64,000 nucleotides of DNA. It comes from Tigriopus japonicus. Its lineage: Eukaryota > Arthropoda > Copepoda > Harpacticoida > Harpacticidae. The notes beneath the pieces are model-generated. The model ran no database searches. It was not told where the DNA came from and saw nothing but the letters and a program-made list of their open reading frames with translations. Positions within the stretch are counted from its first letter, which is position 1. Each line of letters opens with the position of its first letter. This document shows positions 1 to 13,160 of this stretch, one piece after another. Made by a program: the position numbers and the translations under genes. The stretch covers positions 8,851,330-8,915,329 of the forward strand of contig CM021319.1 of the NCBI GenBank assembly GCA_010645155.1. The letters run 5' to 3'.

Positions 1-3000
1 TTCCCGTATTCGTTGTATAATAGAGCTTCTCGTCCACTTGCATACCTACAAAAAACTCTGTGGCTGCCAATGTTCCACAGTTTTTAAAAGATGCCATTGG
101 TGTTACCTAATCATATCTCCAAATTGTCCCACTGATCGTTTGAATCGAGGATTGCTAGAAGCGGGGTCAGTTCGAACCAGAAATAACAGGATTGGCAGCA
201 AGCACTTTTGCATCATTTTGAATGTGATGAACAATGGCCAAAGACTGAAGACTGTTTTGGACGTAGATAGCGTTTTGTTTGTATTTCCAAATCCGGTTTG
301 TAAATACGAGTATGATGGATTTCATAAGATTGTGCTTACTCAAGACTCTAGTCGAGTGTGCGTGTGATGCATTGCGTTTCAGTCTTCCATAATGGACAAA
401 TGGAGGTGCACCGTGAGAAGAAATGATAAATTCTCGCTTGGCCAATGCCATTTCCCTCCTGGTCAACCCTGAGGACGCCTTTTTCTTGGTAATCTATTGA
501 TTTACGAGCCTTCGGCTTCAGACCCAAACTGCACGGAGAAATCAATCCTTATATCAGGCTTGATGTTGCCAAACCAGGTAGCACGTAATTAGGGATAGGG
601 TTGTGTTGGAAACGGGGATTTAGAGGAAGTTATAATTTGCTTTATATTTTGAAAAAAAAACCATGCTTGATTCACTATGCTCTTGAAAAAACTCGAGTTT
701 AGTAAATTGTTTTCGAAAAAATTTCATCCATTGTGTGTCTCCTTATTGTCAATCTTGAATTTACCAATTATAGAAACTTTCTACTTGATTTAGAAAATAT
801 ATATTGCTGCAGTTTTATTATTACTTTGAAAATTCGAAAACTATTGTAAGAAACATGACAAAAAGCATTGGTTAAACATGTATTGTATAACTTTTACCCA
901 CACCATTTTAAGTCTATCGTTTTTAAGATACCTGAAATATTTAACACTTGTAATGCGTTACATTTAAATTTTGAGTTGGCATTCAATCATTTTGGATGAA
1001 AGTTAGTATTTTGCTAAAAACTAATAACATTTTGAAAGGTTTAGTGTAGTAAACGAGTTTCTTATTTTTTTATGTTGTCTACCGACAACATCTTTGAACG
1101 CATTTTGCTTGGCTTTTTGACAAACAACATGCTTTTTAAATCACGAATTTGAATACCACTTGAGCCGAATGCAACCCCTACTAAACATGACCGATCTGAA
1201 CATGGCAAGATAAAAAACCGAGTAATATCTTTTCAGCTGACCACTGAAGGCCAATTTTGCAGGTAGCCTCTGAGGTTGCATTTCGAGTCGTTTCATTTCT
1301 CTCAAAATTCCCGTTGGTTGCCCTATTGTTCAGGATTTCTTTAGGATAGGAATTGGCCGTTTTATGAGGTAATTTTATTGCCGTTTAGGACGTGCACTGC
1401 CCACTTGTTGTTGAAAACTATGAGCAACTTTTTTGTTCTTTCTTGGTTAATAAAAGCAGAACGATGACTTAGAAATAAAAGGTAAGTTGACATCAAGATG
1501 GACATGTTTTGAATCTTTTAAACAATAGATGAGGTGTCTCTTACAATGATAGTGCAAATTGTTATTTTGATCCGCGTTTCCTTGCGATGTCAAAAACTGA
1601 AGATCGATAGAGATGAAATGGGATTGTCATATCTTAGTCTCATGAAATGTAATGAAATGAAGTGGAACATCCATTGTCATTTTTTCCTTCGTTTTGTCGG
1701 CCTTACTTTTGAAGAATTCAATATTTGCAAAATATTTTAAGGTCCAACTCCTTATTAATCAAAATTATTCCTTAAGCTCCGATTCAGACTTGTTCTACGT
1801 AGTTTTATACTTCGGGAATACACTTTTTATGAATGTATTTGGCAAATTTATTGTTCGACCATTTAATATGGCATTTAGATTTTGCAATCAACGCCGTTGA
1901 TTATAAATTTTCACATTCAAAAACTAAAGTTATTGACAAAATAATTTTGTTCTCCAAAACTTTTACGTTCTTTATACAGTTTTGAGAGCATTTTAATCGG
2001 TTTAAAGTACAATGGGTTGCGTTTTGATATAGAACAGCGATACAACAAAATTGTTGATTTGCAGGAAAAATGTGTTTCTATTAAAGGGACGTCATTAATT
2101 AAATATTTGTGTTTGCTGAAACTTCAATGCATTTGTGTCTCATTGATTTTTAGTCAATAGGGAGTGTAAGATGATTTTTTTAGATGCTTGTTCAAATTCG
2201 CCAGTAAAACAACGGTACAAATTTACTTAATTAATCACATATTCGACACATAGTTTCACGTTATCATCGTTTGTTTGTTTCAGAATATTGTTCCTATGAA
2301 CTTTTCTTAAGAAATCTTATTTTCTCACGTCATAGTTATCAAGAACAAAGGTACAAGACAACGTAAAAAATGCCCTAGATCCCTTTATAATCACGAAGAA
2401 TGTGCGAATATTGTCCGCCAACACTTTAATAATTCTTGTGTCAAGTGAATTTCTTCGAGCTGGAGATGTCATTTTTAAATTCGAAAAACATTTTTGAGAC
2501 CAGTTTTGAGATGAGAATTTGATACCTAGTGATGGACCGGAAGGGCTCATAACCGAAACCGGAAGCACCTGACTGTGTAAATGCAAAATCCACCTTAAAA
2601 TTCAAATTGCTCATGTGCTCGATGCAAATTTTGAAAAATCAGGAAACTAAAATTTAAGAGGTTTTTGGACGATTTTTTTTCGATTTTGTTGTCAAACTCC
2701 ATCTTTTATAGTGCATGTCTGCTTTCGATTTCGGTAGGCATAACCGAAACCGAAACTGAAAGCGAAATATCGGCCGTAATTTCGGCCATTCTACCGTATA
2801 TGTACACTATTTGAATTGTTTTGGTCACTGGCAAAAAACGATATAAGGTCACTCAAAACATGCAGAAGGACATTTTCGATCACTTTCGTTTACTCAAACG
2901 TCAAGTAGTCTTAGGTATATGTCTACGTAAAACTATGTCGAAATCTACTCAGCCGTTTGTCTAAATTGACGCAACGAACCTTCTGTTTAGTCCTTCGAGA

Positions 3001-3282
3001 ATGCATAACAAAAAGCCGTTGAAATAAATCTTTAAAATAGATTTCCAAAATACTTCACAACTACACTGATCTCACTGCATCTAAGACGTTGGGCAAAATA
3101 TTTTTTTTATATATTTGTTTTCAGCATGTTATAAGTACCATTAGAGAGTTCTGCCCATGACCCTGTTAACTGAATTCAAAATAATTTTCGGCATTGCAAT
3201 AGCATCTCAAAACTGGTTTCAAAAGTTTCTGGAATCCAAAAAGGATTTCTCCACCTCAAAGATGTCGCGTTTCTTATATCGA
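1..3282. other. AT-rich non-coding stretch
   Basis: No ORF here has protein-like composition, and I recognise no exon, RNA gene or transposon. The stretch is AT-rich with many short homopolymer runs. Around 2520-2800 there are repeated short words of the type accgaaac, which look like low-complexity drift and not a defined repeat. Confidence 0.5.
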
Positions 3283-3424
3283 AGGGGAGATGGTATGGCG
3301 CAGTTGGTTAACGCGCGACCGAGTTATGCTCGGGTTCATGGGTTCGATCCCAGGTCTTCCCCCCCAACCCTCACCTCCCAATGGTCTAGTGGATATTCCG
3401 CCTTGAACGGCGCCTCCTAAGAAC
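3283..3424 (+). repeat. tandem tRNA-like element (SINE or tRNA pseudogene pair)
   Basis: The first unit (about 3285-3362) has a Pol III A box (TGGCGCAGTTGG, 3296-3307), a D-arm, an anticodon-like hairpin, a B box (GGTTCGATCCC, 3341-3351) and GGGGAGA facing CTTCCCC as an imperfect acceptor stem. The T-stem only pairs if one base is assumed lost, so it is unlikely to be a working tRNA. About 15 bases later a second unit starts with TCCCAATGGTCTAGTGG (about 3376-3392), which resembles the 5' half of tRNA-Glu and has no clear B box. Two tRNA-like units in tandem suggest a tRNA-derived SINE or decayed tRNA pseudogenes. Copy number would decide. Confidence 0.5.
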
Positions 3425-4445
3425 CCAGAATGGGCCCCATGACTCAACATATAGATATTGTGTATCATTTGTATATATATCAAATGAGATGTATTCTCGC
3501 AATAAACATTGTTATTATATCAAGGGTAGCCATAAACAGAAAGTAAACTAACGTCAGTAGCAAATTGTTCCTTTAGCTGAAGCTATTCATGCATCGAGCA
3601 TTCTGAAATTCAACTTGCTTACATTCTATTGCATAACAAACTCTAAAAGATGCTTTATTACTTTGCTGGAGAATGATGAAATACCGGTGCATTGTAATCT
3701 AAGATGTACTAACCGAAAATGGATGGATATTTCTCATTTGTCCTTCAATGCTTTTACTATACTGCCAATGTAATTGATTCTCCATTCATAAAACATTAAA
3801 ATTTATTCAATGTCAGATGATTTGTGAAGACTTGCATGCACATTGATAAAATATCCTCAAATATGCTCAAATGCATGACTAATCTAAAACAAACGAACGA
3901 ATTATAAGGTTATAAAATTCCCAAATCCACGTTTAAAGCAAGTTATCTTCAATTAAATCCGACTCTTTGGCTCACAATGCACAAAAACAAAGTTAAATTT
4001 TTTATCATCCGCTTCTTAAGCCGGAGAACTGTTAATAATTCCCCATAAAATCCTGATAATTTCTCTAATCCAACACGTATCAAAGGGATCTTAAGTATAG
4101 ATTATTGAGTCAAGCCTCGCAAAAAAGTCTTGTTAACGTGGATTCATCATACCGAGTGCACTCGCGATCGTGATCCCTATCCAAAAACGAAACCCAATCT
4201 CGTTAACAGATTGATTCGTTTGTAGCCAAATGAATGACACGTCTTCTCTTCCCCTCTAAACTTACATCTCACCCTGTTCAACAAGGGTGGACGGGCAAAA
4301 AAATAACACGATTCCGACAACAAAAGCTGGAATGCAGGGTTCAAGAACCACTGATTTTATCTGGACTGGGAGGCTAACGAGAGGAATCATGATTTCCAGT
4401 AGAAACAGTTCAATTACGTTCTTTGGCAAATGAGACCTTGCCTTT
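3425..4445. other. non-coding stretch between repeats
   Basis: AT-rich sequence with no recognisable gene, RNA or repeat. Lies between the tRNA-like element and the foldback element. Confidence 0.4.
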
Positions 4446-4712
4446 AGGTCGGTTGTTGAGGTAGTTTTGAAATATAGTAGAAGCAAATCTAAAAGCATAG
4501 AAGAAACACCAAAGAAGGACATGCGACGGAGTAGAAATCGCCGTGCTCGATCAAGTTTTACCACATATGCTGCATTTTTCAAAAGCAGCTTATGTAGCAA
4601 AACTTGATCGAGCATGGTTACTTCTACTTCGCCTCATATGCTTCTTTGGTGTTTCTTCAATGCTTTTAGATATGCTTCTACTATACTTCAAAACTACCTC
4701 AACAACCGACCT
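4446..4712. repeat. 267-bp foldback (near-perfect inverted repeat)
   Basis: The left end AGGTCGGTTGTTGAGGTAG (from 4446) is the reverse complement of the right end (to 4712). Pairing continues with scattered mismatches to an inner stem of GCTGC (4569-4573) and GCAGC (4585-4589) around an 11-base loop. Both ends and the inner stem share one symmetry centre, 4579. Arms are about 128 bases. ORFs on the two strands translate to near-identical peptides only because the arms mirror each other, so neither is taken as a gene. It could be a foldback or hairpin MITE, or a recent local inverted duplication. No target-site duplication was found. Confidence 0.8.
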
Positions 4713-7700
4713 AATGTTGACAAAATGCGTAATTCAATTTTCAGGTCAATTGAACATCGGAGTAAAAAGTTATGCTCATTCAAAATTCAGTGGAAATCTT
4801 ACTGATAATGAATGAACAAGCCCTTTTCCGGTAATTGCATTACCACAAAAGGGCAACTTCACTCATTCTATGCTCTCTTCAGCACCTAAGTTTGAGAGGG
4901 CATAACTTTTCACTCTGGTATTCGATTGAGCTGAAATTTGATATACATACGTAGTCTACTGAATGCAAAACAAGTCTAGTTTGCAGAAGAATGCAATCGA
5001 ATTAATCCAACTGGAGATCACAACACTCATCGCTAGCCTCCCACTCCAGAAATTCAGTGCTTCTTTGCGGGATCGATCAATGACTCTTCACCATCTGACA
5101 CTCAAAAAACACGGCCGAACTGCCAAAGATTGGGGAAGATAAGGAATTGGTATGGTTCATATCATCATCATATAAATATTTTTTGGAGGAAGGTTTACTT
5201 GAAAGGTGGGTCTACTTGGGCCCGGAATTGAGAAAAGTCTAGAGGCCCTTTGAAAGTAAAAATGGCGGAAATGCATTAGAAGAGGTCAAAAGAAGGGGGC
5301 TGGATTCAATTTTTACGGGTGCCTTGCCAAAATATTAATGCGAGAGGCCTGGCAAAGTTGTTGTTAGCAATCCCAAAGTTGTAAGCCGTGCTGGACGAGA
5401 TCAGAACCAATAAATACATTTTGGTCATACTTTCGGCAAGTGCTCAAGTTTTCTAGGGCAAACAAACCACAAAGCCAGAACTCCTGAACTCTCCAAATCC
5501 CCGGCCAACGGTTAAGAACGACCATTTACAATTTTGACCATTCTAGAGGAAAACTCAAAGCAAAACGATGTGCTTGAACTGGATTGACCATTAAACTATG
5601 ACCATGAGTCATTAAAGAAGTTTTGTGATGACGTCATATCAATTTTGGAACGTCATTTTAGATGAATTGAAACTAGACGAAAGTAGGGGATTAAATGGGC
5701 AAGGCATGTTTTGGAGGATAATTACATAATTATTTGTGCTCGGAGATCTTGCTGAGACTCATGGGTGATGAAACAACTTAGAGAGCCTTTCAAATGAGCA
5801 ATTTTCATACTCATAGTAATTGAACAAATGGAAAGCCTAAATGACGTTTAAATGATATGTGCTAACAGTGTTGCAATGTCGGATCATATTCAATGACACA
5901 TTGATTGTAAAACCCAAGTTGCGTCATGTAATTTTTAACAAATGAATCTCTTCTTCAGGCTCAGTTAATAGCCATTCCATGTTTCATTTTCATGTTAGTG
6001 GTATCCATGTTCTTATTCAGCCTAAAAGGCAAAATCAGAGAAGAAAAAAAAGTCAAATTTAATCTTTTAGATTATGTTACTTTTCTTTTACATTTGTGAT
6101 TTTATTAAGATTTACAATTGTTTATCATAAAGTAGATAATAGTTTGTGAAAGCTCGTAATAACATTTATTAGAAAGCAATATCTGGTTTCGATTCAATTC
6201 AAAATATATTTCAGATAAAAACCAGTTTGATGTAAAAAGACAAATTTCTCCCTTTTTCCGATTGAAAAAAAGTATTGCCTTCGAAAAGAAGCGTAATTCA
6301 TTCTGAAGCAAACTTAACGTTGGCCGGGAAAGTCAAGTAGATTGAAAGGCAGGGCCAACGGAAGTTTTCTTATTTAGAAATTCCGGAAGGGTCCTCCTGG
6401 GCCAAAAGTTTTTTTCACTCACAACTACTTTTATGTATGTAGTAGCCGTAGAAGTGCACTAAAGATAAGAAGGCCTTGATCTCTGAACTATTGCCGATGT
6501 TTTGAGCCAAGGGACATTACTTTTCATGAGGATTTTTGAACTAGGAAGTAAACTGTGCCGCTTAGTTGCTCAAAGCTATAAATGTAACCCTTTGATGTCG
6601 CCGAATCCCATGTTTGACCACCTACACCTAACAATCGTGGTTTTCCAACAAAAAAAATCCAACTTGTTGAAAGATCATTTGCTGATGCAAGTTAACTACT
6701 GTACACTTAAGGTGAGTTATTGAGGTCACCGAAAATTATTGAAATGTAAGAAAGCTAAGCAATCGTAGGATTATTCAGCTGTGAACAAACAGTATTTCTT
6801 GCATTGACTTCAAAAGGTTCAAAAGTATCTGAATGTTTTGCAACTTGACCTTGCCTCAATCTTGGACTAAGACGAGCTTGAGGAAACAAGTTCTTTGTGT
6901 GCTTTTAGCTTTCCGTATTGTTCATCTTTGTGTTATGTGTGATACTGTCGCTCAATCAGTTAATGCAAAGTTAATTCACCCATAGCGAACAAGGTAAAGC
7001 CCTTCGTTTTCAAGGATGGTTTTGCCATATAAACTGTATTTTTGAGAATTCAAAAAAGACAACATATGTAACAAGAATATGTAACTTGAATACGTACAGT
7101 GTACTTTACTTTATTTGACTGTACTTCCTGGTGCCCTTAACAACTCAACTTTATTGATATATGCAACATTATTTTTAACTTGTGCATCCGGCACAGCTAC
7201 CGCATTTCAAATAAAGCGTTGACTTTGTTCAAAGTATCTGATTTGAACATATATATTGTTCCTTAAGTACCTGAGAGTATATTTAAGGAATGTTAACTTC
7301 ACTTTATTTTGGAAAACTCAGTGAACATTGGAAAGCTCAGTGAACATTCAAAAAAATAAAACAGGAGAAGAACACAATGCCCCAGTTCAGCCTAAGTACA
7401 CAATCTACTTATCTTAAATTCTAAACAGACCCTTTTTTAGCAAAGCGTTACTCAAATATGTGTCGCGTGTTAACGCGCTTCTGAGAAAATTCATAGTTTG
7501 AAGCCACAATTCAGTAAAATTAACGGCCAAGAACTACTGTACTTTCATTACAACAGATGCGTCTTAAGCACAATTGACAACCTGAGATTATACTTGAAGA
7601 CCGTAAAGATCTACAGTAACTTGATTAACGTATCCTTTCATTAATCTATTAAACACATTTACGTTCATGTCATCACTGCTTCTAAAATTTGAAAGCTATT

Positions 7701-7768
7701 ACGAATCAGCCACATACCTACGTTACTAATTTTGCGCCAATGTGACAGTTGGAATTTGTAGGCACTTC
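4713..7768. other. non-coding stretch
   Basis: No supported gene. An 18-base phrase around CTCAGTGAACATT occurs twice in tandem near 7318-7350. Otherwise this is AT-rich unique-looking DNA. Confidence 0.4.
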
Positions 7769-8077
7769 TTCGAACTACAGTTCTATATAGACAGAAATGT
7801 CACTCCAGTTAGGTCAGTGGAGATTTGTTTTAAGCTCATTTCAGCAGTCCAGCAGCAAGGGTGCCAGGTGAGTTGATTCTTTATGCATTGCTCTTGTTCT
7901 AGCATACCAGTTGAGAGAGCAATTCCGCCACTGTCTCCCTGAAATCGCAAATTCCAGTTTTGAATTACGTGATTAGTTGTGCTCAATGTCCAATCCCACC
8001 ATACAAACAGTGCAAGCTTGTTGAATCACGAACAATTTGGGAGTGACATTTCTGTGTACATAGAACTGTACTTCGAA
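7769..8077. repeat. inverted-repeat element, 38-bp arms (MITE-like)
   Basis: The left arm 7769-7806 (starting TTCGAACTACAG) and the right arm 8040-8077 (reverse complement starting TTCGAAGTACAG) match over about 38 bases with few differences, enclosing roughly 230 bp. This is the layout of a short non-autonomous DNA transposon. I saw no convincing target duplication, so the family is not assigned and the true ends may lie a few bases outside. A minus-strand ORF inside contains GDSGG, but nothing else in it resembles a trypsin-like protease. Confidence 0.65.
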
Positions 8078-11061
8078 CCCTCTTTCTTCGTCTTTGCCCT
8101 CACTCTTATTTGGTTTGGCATTTCCAAAACCAACCACTCTCCGACAGAAAATTGAGCCAAATATAAACTTGGCAATGGATAGTAACCAAAACCAAACTTC
8201 CATTCAGGTGTGAGATCGCTCGAAGAGTTCAGTCGTTCATGGCTCAATGAATAATCGGAAAGGCACCTTCTGTTGTAATTTCTCGAGCCACACACCATTC
8301 TGGGTCCATTCAAGTGAGAAGGAACGATCCACGCTCCTCGTTGTGAGGGTGGTGGAACCAACTATGGAAACATATTGAATTTTTCATCCCGCTGGTTCTT
8401 CTATCCTCGAGATGGCTAACGGCAGAGGCGATAAAAAGTCTGCAATAAATATTAAATGTCTCCTGCGAACTCTGTGAGATGACATCTCGCGCGCTAGTTT
8501 TCAGTGTTCAAATCGGTGAAAACCATGGAACGTGGAACTGTTCTTGTTTTACCAGTAATGACAAAGGATTAGGAACCTTTTTAGCTGTTTAGTGTTTTAT
8601 TTGTCCAAATGAATCGGAAGTTTACCTTCTGTTCCATTTTTACTTCAAGCGAAAGGCAACATGTGTGCGTGGACTTGCCTGTTCCATTCAGGGCTTCATT
8701 AGAGAGGTGGATTTGGGGGGTTCTTCCTTAAGTGGATTACCCTTGCCATAATGAGATCCTTTTAACATTGGGTCACTGCCATTCCAACTGGGTTTAGCCC
8801 TTCTGTTCTCTCATGTCTCACTGAGAAAGAAATGGAGAAGGATCTTTTGTTCCCTGGAACGTATGAACGACTTGAATTTCCGGTGACATGCCAATCTCAT
8901 CGATATAACTCAGAACAGCTTACCCCTTTCATTCAATTGCGGTCCCATGAGATGCCATTTTCGTCCTCCCTCTTCTGTCTCCATAAAATGACAGAAAGAA
9001 GGCGGAAAACGAACCTTAACATATCACACACTCGTTGTCAAAGCTTTGAAAACCTAAACGTGTTTTTGATGCCGCCGAAAGTTGAGGGGTTGAGGGTGGT
9101 TTTCAATTGTCATGCAGGAATGGTTTGACTTTGCAGTACTTTTTTGTCGGTGGTTGTTTTTCCAACCCTCTTGTCTCCCATTCAATTGGAGAGGGGGAAA
9201 GTAGGGGAAATCGTAGGTGGAGGCTCCAACCAGGGCTCCGGGGGAGGAAGGTAATCTACATTTTCAAGAGAAGATAATCCCCTGTCACCTCCACCTGTCA
9301 TGCGCCTTCTTCGGGAATGGACGTGAGTTTGCAAGAAAAAAGACCTGTTAGCCACTTGAGACAGGGTGGCCAAAATTGGTTGGGATGTATTTGATGATTT
9401 ATCATGCGCTGAATATACCAAAAGCATTGATTCCTAAAATCACAAGAAGCATTGATTTAGTCACAGTACTTCTTAAAAGGAGACCTAAAAAACGAGGTTG
9501 CGTCAAATTTACATGCAAATGCGTTTTTTTTATTGTTAATTGAGCTATGTATTAAACGATAACAGATAACGCTCTTTGATATTTGTTTTGGTTTGGTGCT
9601 AAAAAATATTTGTTTTTACCTTTGCTTAGTTTGTTTTTTTGGTTTAGTTTTTTTGCGCTTCTACAAAGAATTGATAACTAATTGTTGGTTAAACTTGCAC
9701 CCCAAAATGCAACTTTTGACGTTTGGGTTAAATTTAGCATCTTTTCGATTGGTCCGCAACAAAATGTAAGTTTTGGCGTTTTTCTGTCTTTTTCTGGCGA
9801 TTGAAATCTAGTGGAACTTGTTTGAATTGAATATGTGAAAAACAGTTTCCAACGATTTTTATATCTAATTTAGGGATTTCTTGGGCAAGGCAACGCGGAC
9901 TAAAATATAATTTGAATATGTTGAATTTTAAATGTTATATTTTGGGGCCAATTCTTATTCCCTTTTCAATTCTTACTATTTCGATGTAAAATATCGTTCT
10001 TGTCCAATTCCTTTACGTTCTAGTAAAAAAGCGACATCGTAGACCAAAAACTAAAAATAAAATCTGAGCCCCGCAGATTACAAAAGCAAAAGAGGGGCAA
10101 TCCAAAGCAAGATTTTAGAAAAGTACCCATTTTCTATGAGTTGAATCGTTACCAACAAAATAGGTTCTAGCATTCATGGTTCATCAAGTGGAAATACATC
10201 ATATTTGTTACTTCCATTTCAATAAAAATGAAAACTGCAACAATCTTTCGTGTCCAGCAATTTAGTATTATAATAAAAATACAATCGGATTTCCAATGAT
10301 GTTATGTATATATGGAAGTTACAACTAAAACACGCTGCATCGTAATAAATGTAAGCCTAGCTTCAGCCACCAACCCTTAGCTAGTTCCGCGATAAATTGC
10401 GTCTCTCAGAAATGAACATTTGAAGTTGATCGTCACCCTGACGACGTTCCTGGTTGCACTCTCATTTTCTCCTCCACCCTTGGTTCACCACAAGTGGAGT
10501 GGTTCATCAAGGAATGAGGAGAACCCTCCTTGGCATTTGTCTTGAATTCCCTCTCGTTCAAGACTCACCAGGGAAGCTTTCGAGTCCCTGGGTAGTAATT
10601 AGCCCAGACCAGAGAGAGATAAGCTTCTGTACATTTGTGGGACAGACTATCCTGCAGAGCACACTCACTCTCTAGTACAAAGATAGGACGATTTGGCCCC
10701 CTTTTTGATCGTGATGACTATTTGATTGCTGGACTGAAGATATCAATCACATCATCGGGGGAAAAGCAGTGACAAGCCAATCTACATTGATTAGAGGCAG
10801 AGATTCGAGCTTGAGGCTTCGCACTTTCCTCTAATGGTTTAAGGAGGAGAAACGGTTTCTTTGTCTGCACCATTTCTATTGTTGTTCCTCGTTCCAATTT
10901 CCTCTTTTTCCTCCTCCGAAGTCTAGACAAACCCAACCGAAGATCAATCAAATCTGTACCAAACAGCACTGTTCCATTTTCGAATGGGTCAATAAAAGGC
11001 AAACACTACTAGCCACTCCAAAGGCTTTTTATACTTTTGCTTTCCCTAAGATGCCCATTGG
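8078..11061. other. non-coding stretch
   Basis: Several ORFs of 70-100 codons occur on both strands, but most lack an ATG, none has a recognisable domain, and none shows convincing splice sites. I see no gene. Confidence 0.4.
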
Positions 11062-11068
11062 AAAAAAA
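11062..11068 (-). terminator. Pol III oligo-T terminator of tRNA-Pro
   Basis: A run of seven A on the plus strand is seven T on the tRNA strand, beginning six bases beyond the tRNA 3' end. This is the standard Pol III stop. Confidence 0.85.
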
Positions 11069-11074
11069 GAAAGC

Positions 11075-11146
11075 GGGCTCAGCCGGGACTTGAACCCGGG
11101 ACCTCGCGCACCCGAAGCGCGAATCATACCCCTAGACCACTGAGCC
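11075..11146 (-). tRNA. tRNA-Pro (anticodon CGG)
   Basis: On the minus strand this 72-base sequence folds into a full cloverleaf. The acceptor stem GGCTCAG pairs with CTGAGCC with discriminator C. The D-arm contains GTCTAGGGGTATGAT. The anticodon stem CGCGC/GCGCG carries loop TTCGGGT, giving anticodon CGG (plus-strand bases 11112-11114). The T-arm is CCGGG TTCAAGT CCCGG with every pair intact. Length and the GGTCTAGGGGTATGATTC core match eukaryotic tRNA-Pro. There is no intron and no encoded CCA. An oligo-T terminator follows and a TATA-like ATATATAA lies just upstream, so it looks functional. Confidence 0.97.
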
Positions 11147-13160
11147 ATGGTTATATATGGACAAATTGTTCAACATTTTGTACCCTTTTCAAGTAAAGTG
11201 TGATTGAGCGAATTTTTTTATAGGAAATGATTTTTATGGGATTGCCGAAATTGTAGAGGAAAATGAATTGTTCCCTCTCAAGTATTTGAGGACGGCCATA
11301 AGAATGAAGAAGAGGAAGCCATTCCCAGATTTCCAATATTTTTGAAAGGATTGAGGAATCTGCTCTCTTCGAAACCGATTTCCAACACGCAATTGCCTTT
11401 GATCTTTTGATCAGATGAAATAAAATCAACCATCCAAAAGGGTTTTCTCTGCCACTCAGAAGAGCCTCGATCCATCAATACCATAAAATATGGGCCTATT
11501 TGCATTTAAACGTTGCACAAATTCGGATCATTGAAGCATGGAATGAGTGTTGACAGTCATCTTAAATTTGCACCGAAGCCTGTCAAGATTGCTTGTGATC
11601 CAGGAACAAATCCAGTCCTATATTGGAATACCAATTCATCATGATCCAACAAACACACGCTTACATTTAATAAATGATGATACTTCGATTGATTGATTGT
11701 TTGTGTTCCAAACCCTTACTTTTCAGCACTGAATTCATAAAACCTAAAATGCCAAGTGACGTTCCATGGTTTTTGGAATTCGGATTTAGCATATTTTCTC
11801 GAGTCAGAAAGGGTGTTGGGAAACGAAACGGCATGGTCGCTGATCCTGAAGTTTTCAAGAAAAACAATTTGAATTCCATTGAAGTGAATAAATAAAGCCC
11901 ACCCTCAGAGCATCAACCATGGAGAGTTTCAAGAATGGAAAGAACCCTAAGCACTCCAAAGAATTGGGTCAAGGAAGGGTCTACTTGCTGAGTATGCAAA
12001 CCATACTTAGTGGGCTACTTGTGAACTCTGTCTTTAAGAGAAGCACATTTTTCTTTCAAACAAACACGTGTGTGAGAGAAAATGTGGGTTTGGTTATGCA
12101 CTGGTTCGTCGTTGAATTGTGTTTCTTTTTTTCCCTTCCGGCCCACAAATTTGGCGAGCAACAATGAGTTCCATTTTTATGGACAAAAACTGTGCACTTA
12201 TGGAAATGGACGGAAGCATTGGCTTGAACTACTGAAAAGTAGTTTTGTATCGAGGCTTAATTCAAATAAAGCTTGAAACTGGCGGATTCTAGCTTTATGG
12301 TGGAATATTGAAGTTCGTTCAGCAGGGTGCAAATGAATTAGGGACCTCAAGCCCTTTGTTTTGAGGTCTCGAGGGAGTTTCACACTTTCCCTTTGAACTG
12401 AAGATTTCAACTTGGCCTGTCCCAATTCCTTCAAGGCTCTGTTTCTTTCTTTCTCTCTCTCTCTCTCTTTTCTCTCCCCTTTCTTGTGCTCCCTTTTGTC
12501 GTCCCACCCCTTGAGCATCTTTTTCTGACTGATCTCCATGTAGATTCCAGTCCCAAGGAGATATGAGCCCACCACAAACTTTGAGATGAATTTTAAGTAC
12601 CACCCTTCGTTCCTTCAAAAACAAAAGACCCCTGAAAGATCAAAGCCAAACCAGTTTTCTTGTATGGGTCTAATAGGTCCCTTGGTCTTATCAGGATTCT
12701 AAAAGTTATTCATATTATAGGAATCACAAATTATGAAATCTCACAAATGGATAGGCTACTTTACAGTCACATTTTGCTTCAATAACTCCTGGAATTGGCT
12801 CAAAAGATGGTGCATTTCAGGTGTCAATATCGGTGTGAGTTTGGGGGCATCAATAACTCAACAACGAATATGAATTGTTTTTGGTTGCTCCCTCATATTT
12901 TACTTCTCGAGTTCCGCGCCAGCTGTTCCTCGAGTACAAGAAAAGAAACTAGTCAAGAACAAGAACTGGATCCCAGTCGGCAGAAGACCTAGCAGATGAG
13001 CTAAAACCACAATAAATCTTACTGACTTCCAAGTCAACTTTTATCTCATCTGTTCCCCTTTCTCTTGGTGTTCCAACCCACACGAAATAGTGGCTGAGGC
13101 GAAGAATGAGGGAGGAGGGGAAACACCGAGAAACGGGGATGGTCCATTTGGTTTACTCAC
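11147..13160. other. non-coding stretch with CT microsatellite
   Basis: No supported gene. A CT/CTTT-rich tract at about 12442-12480 creates Arg/Glu-rich or Ser/Leu-rich shadow ORFs on both strands, which are not taken as genes. Confidence 0.45.
12442..12480. repeat. (CT)n / CTTT microsatellite
   Basis: Pyrimidine tract with about ten CT units preceded by TTTC units. Confidence 0.9.

Noticed and set aside
4262..4815. Two ORFs on opposite strands giving near-identical peptides
   Set aside because: The likeness is produced by the foldback arms; neither has domain or splice support.
7783..7986. GDSGG motif suggesting a trypsin-like protease
   Set aside because: No His or Asp motif, no Cys framework, and it lies inside the inverted-repeat element. 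Chance match.
12198..12624. Two overlapping Arg/Glu-rich minus-strand ORFs
   Set aside because: Produced by the CT microsatellite in two frames.
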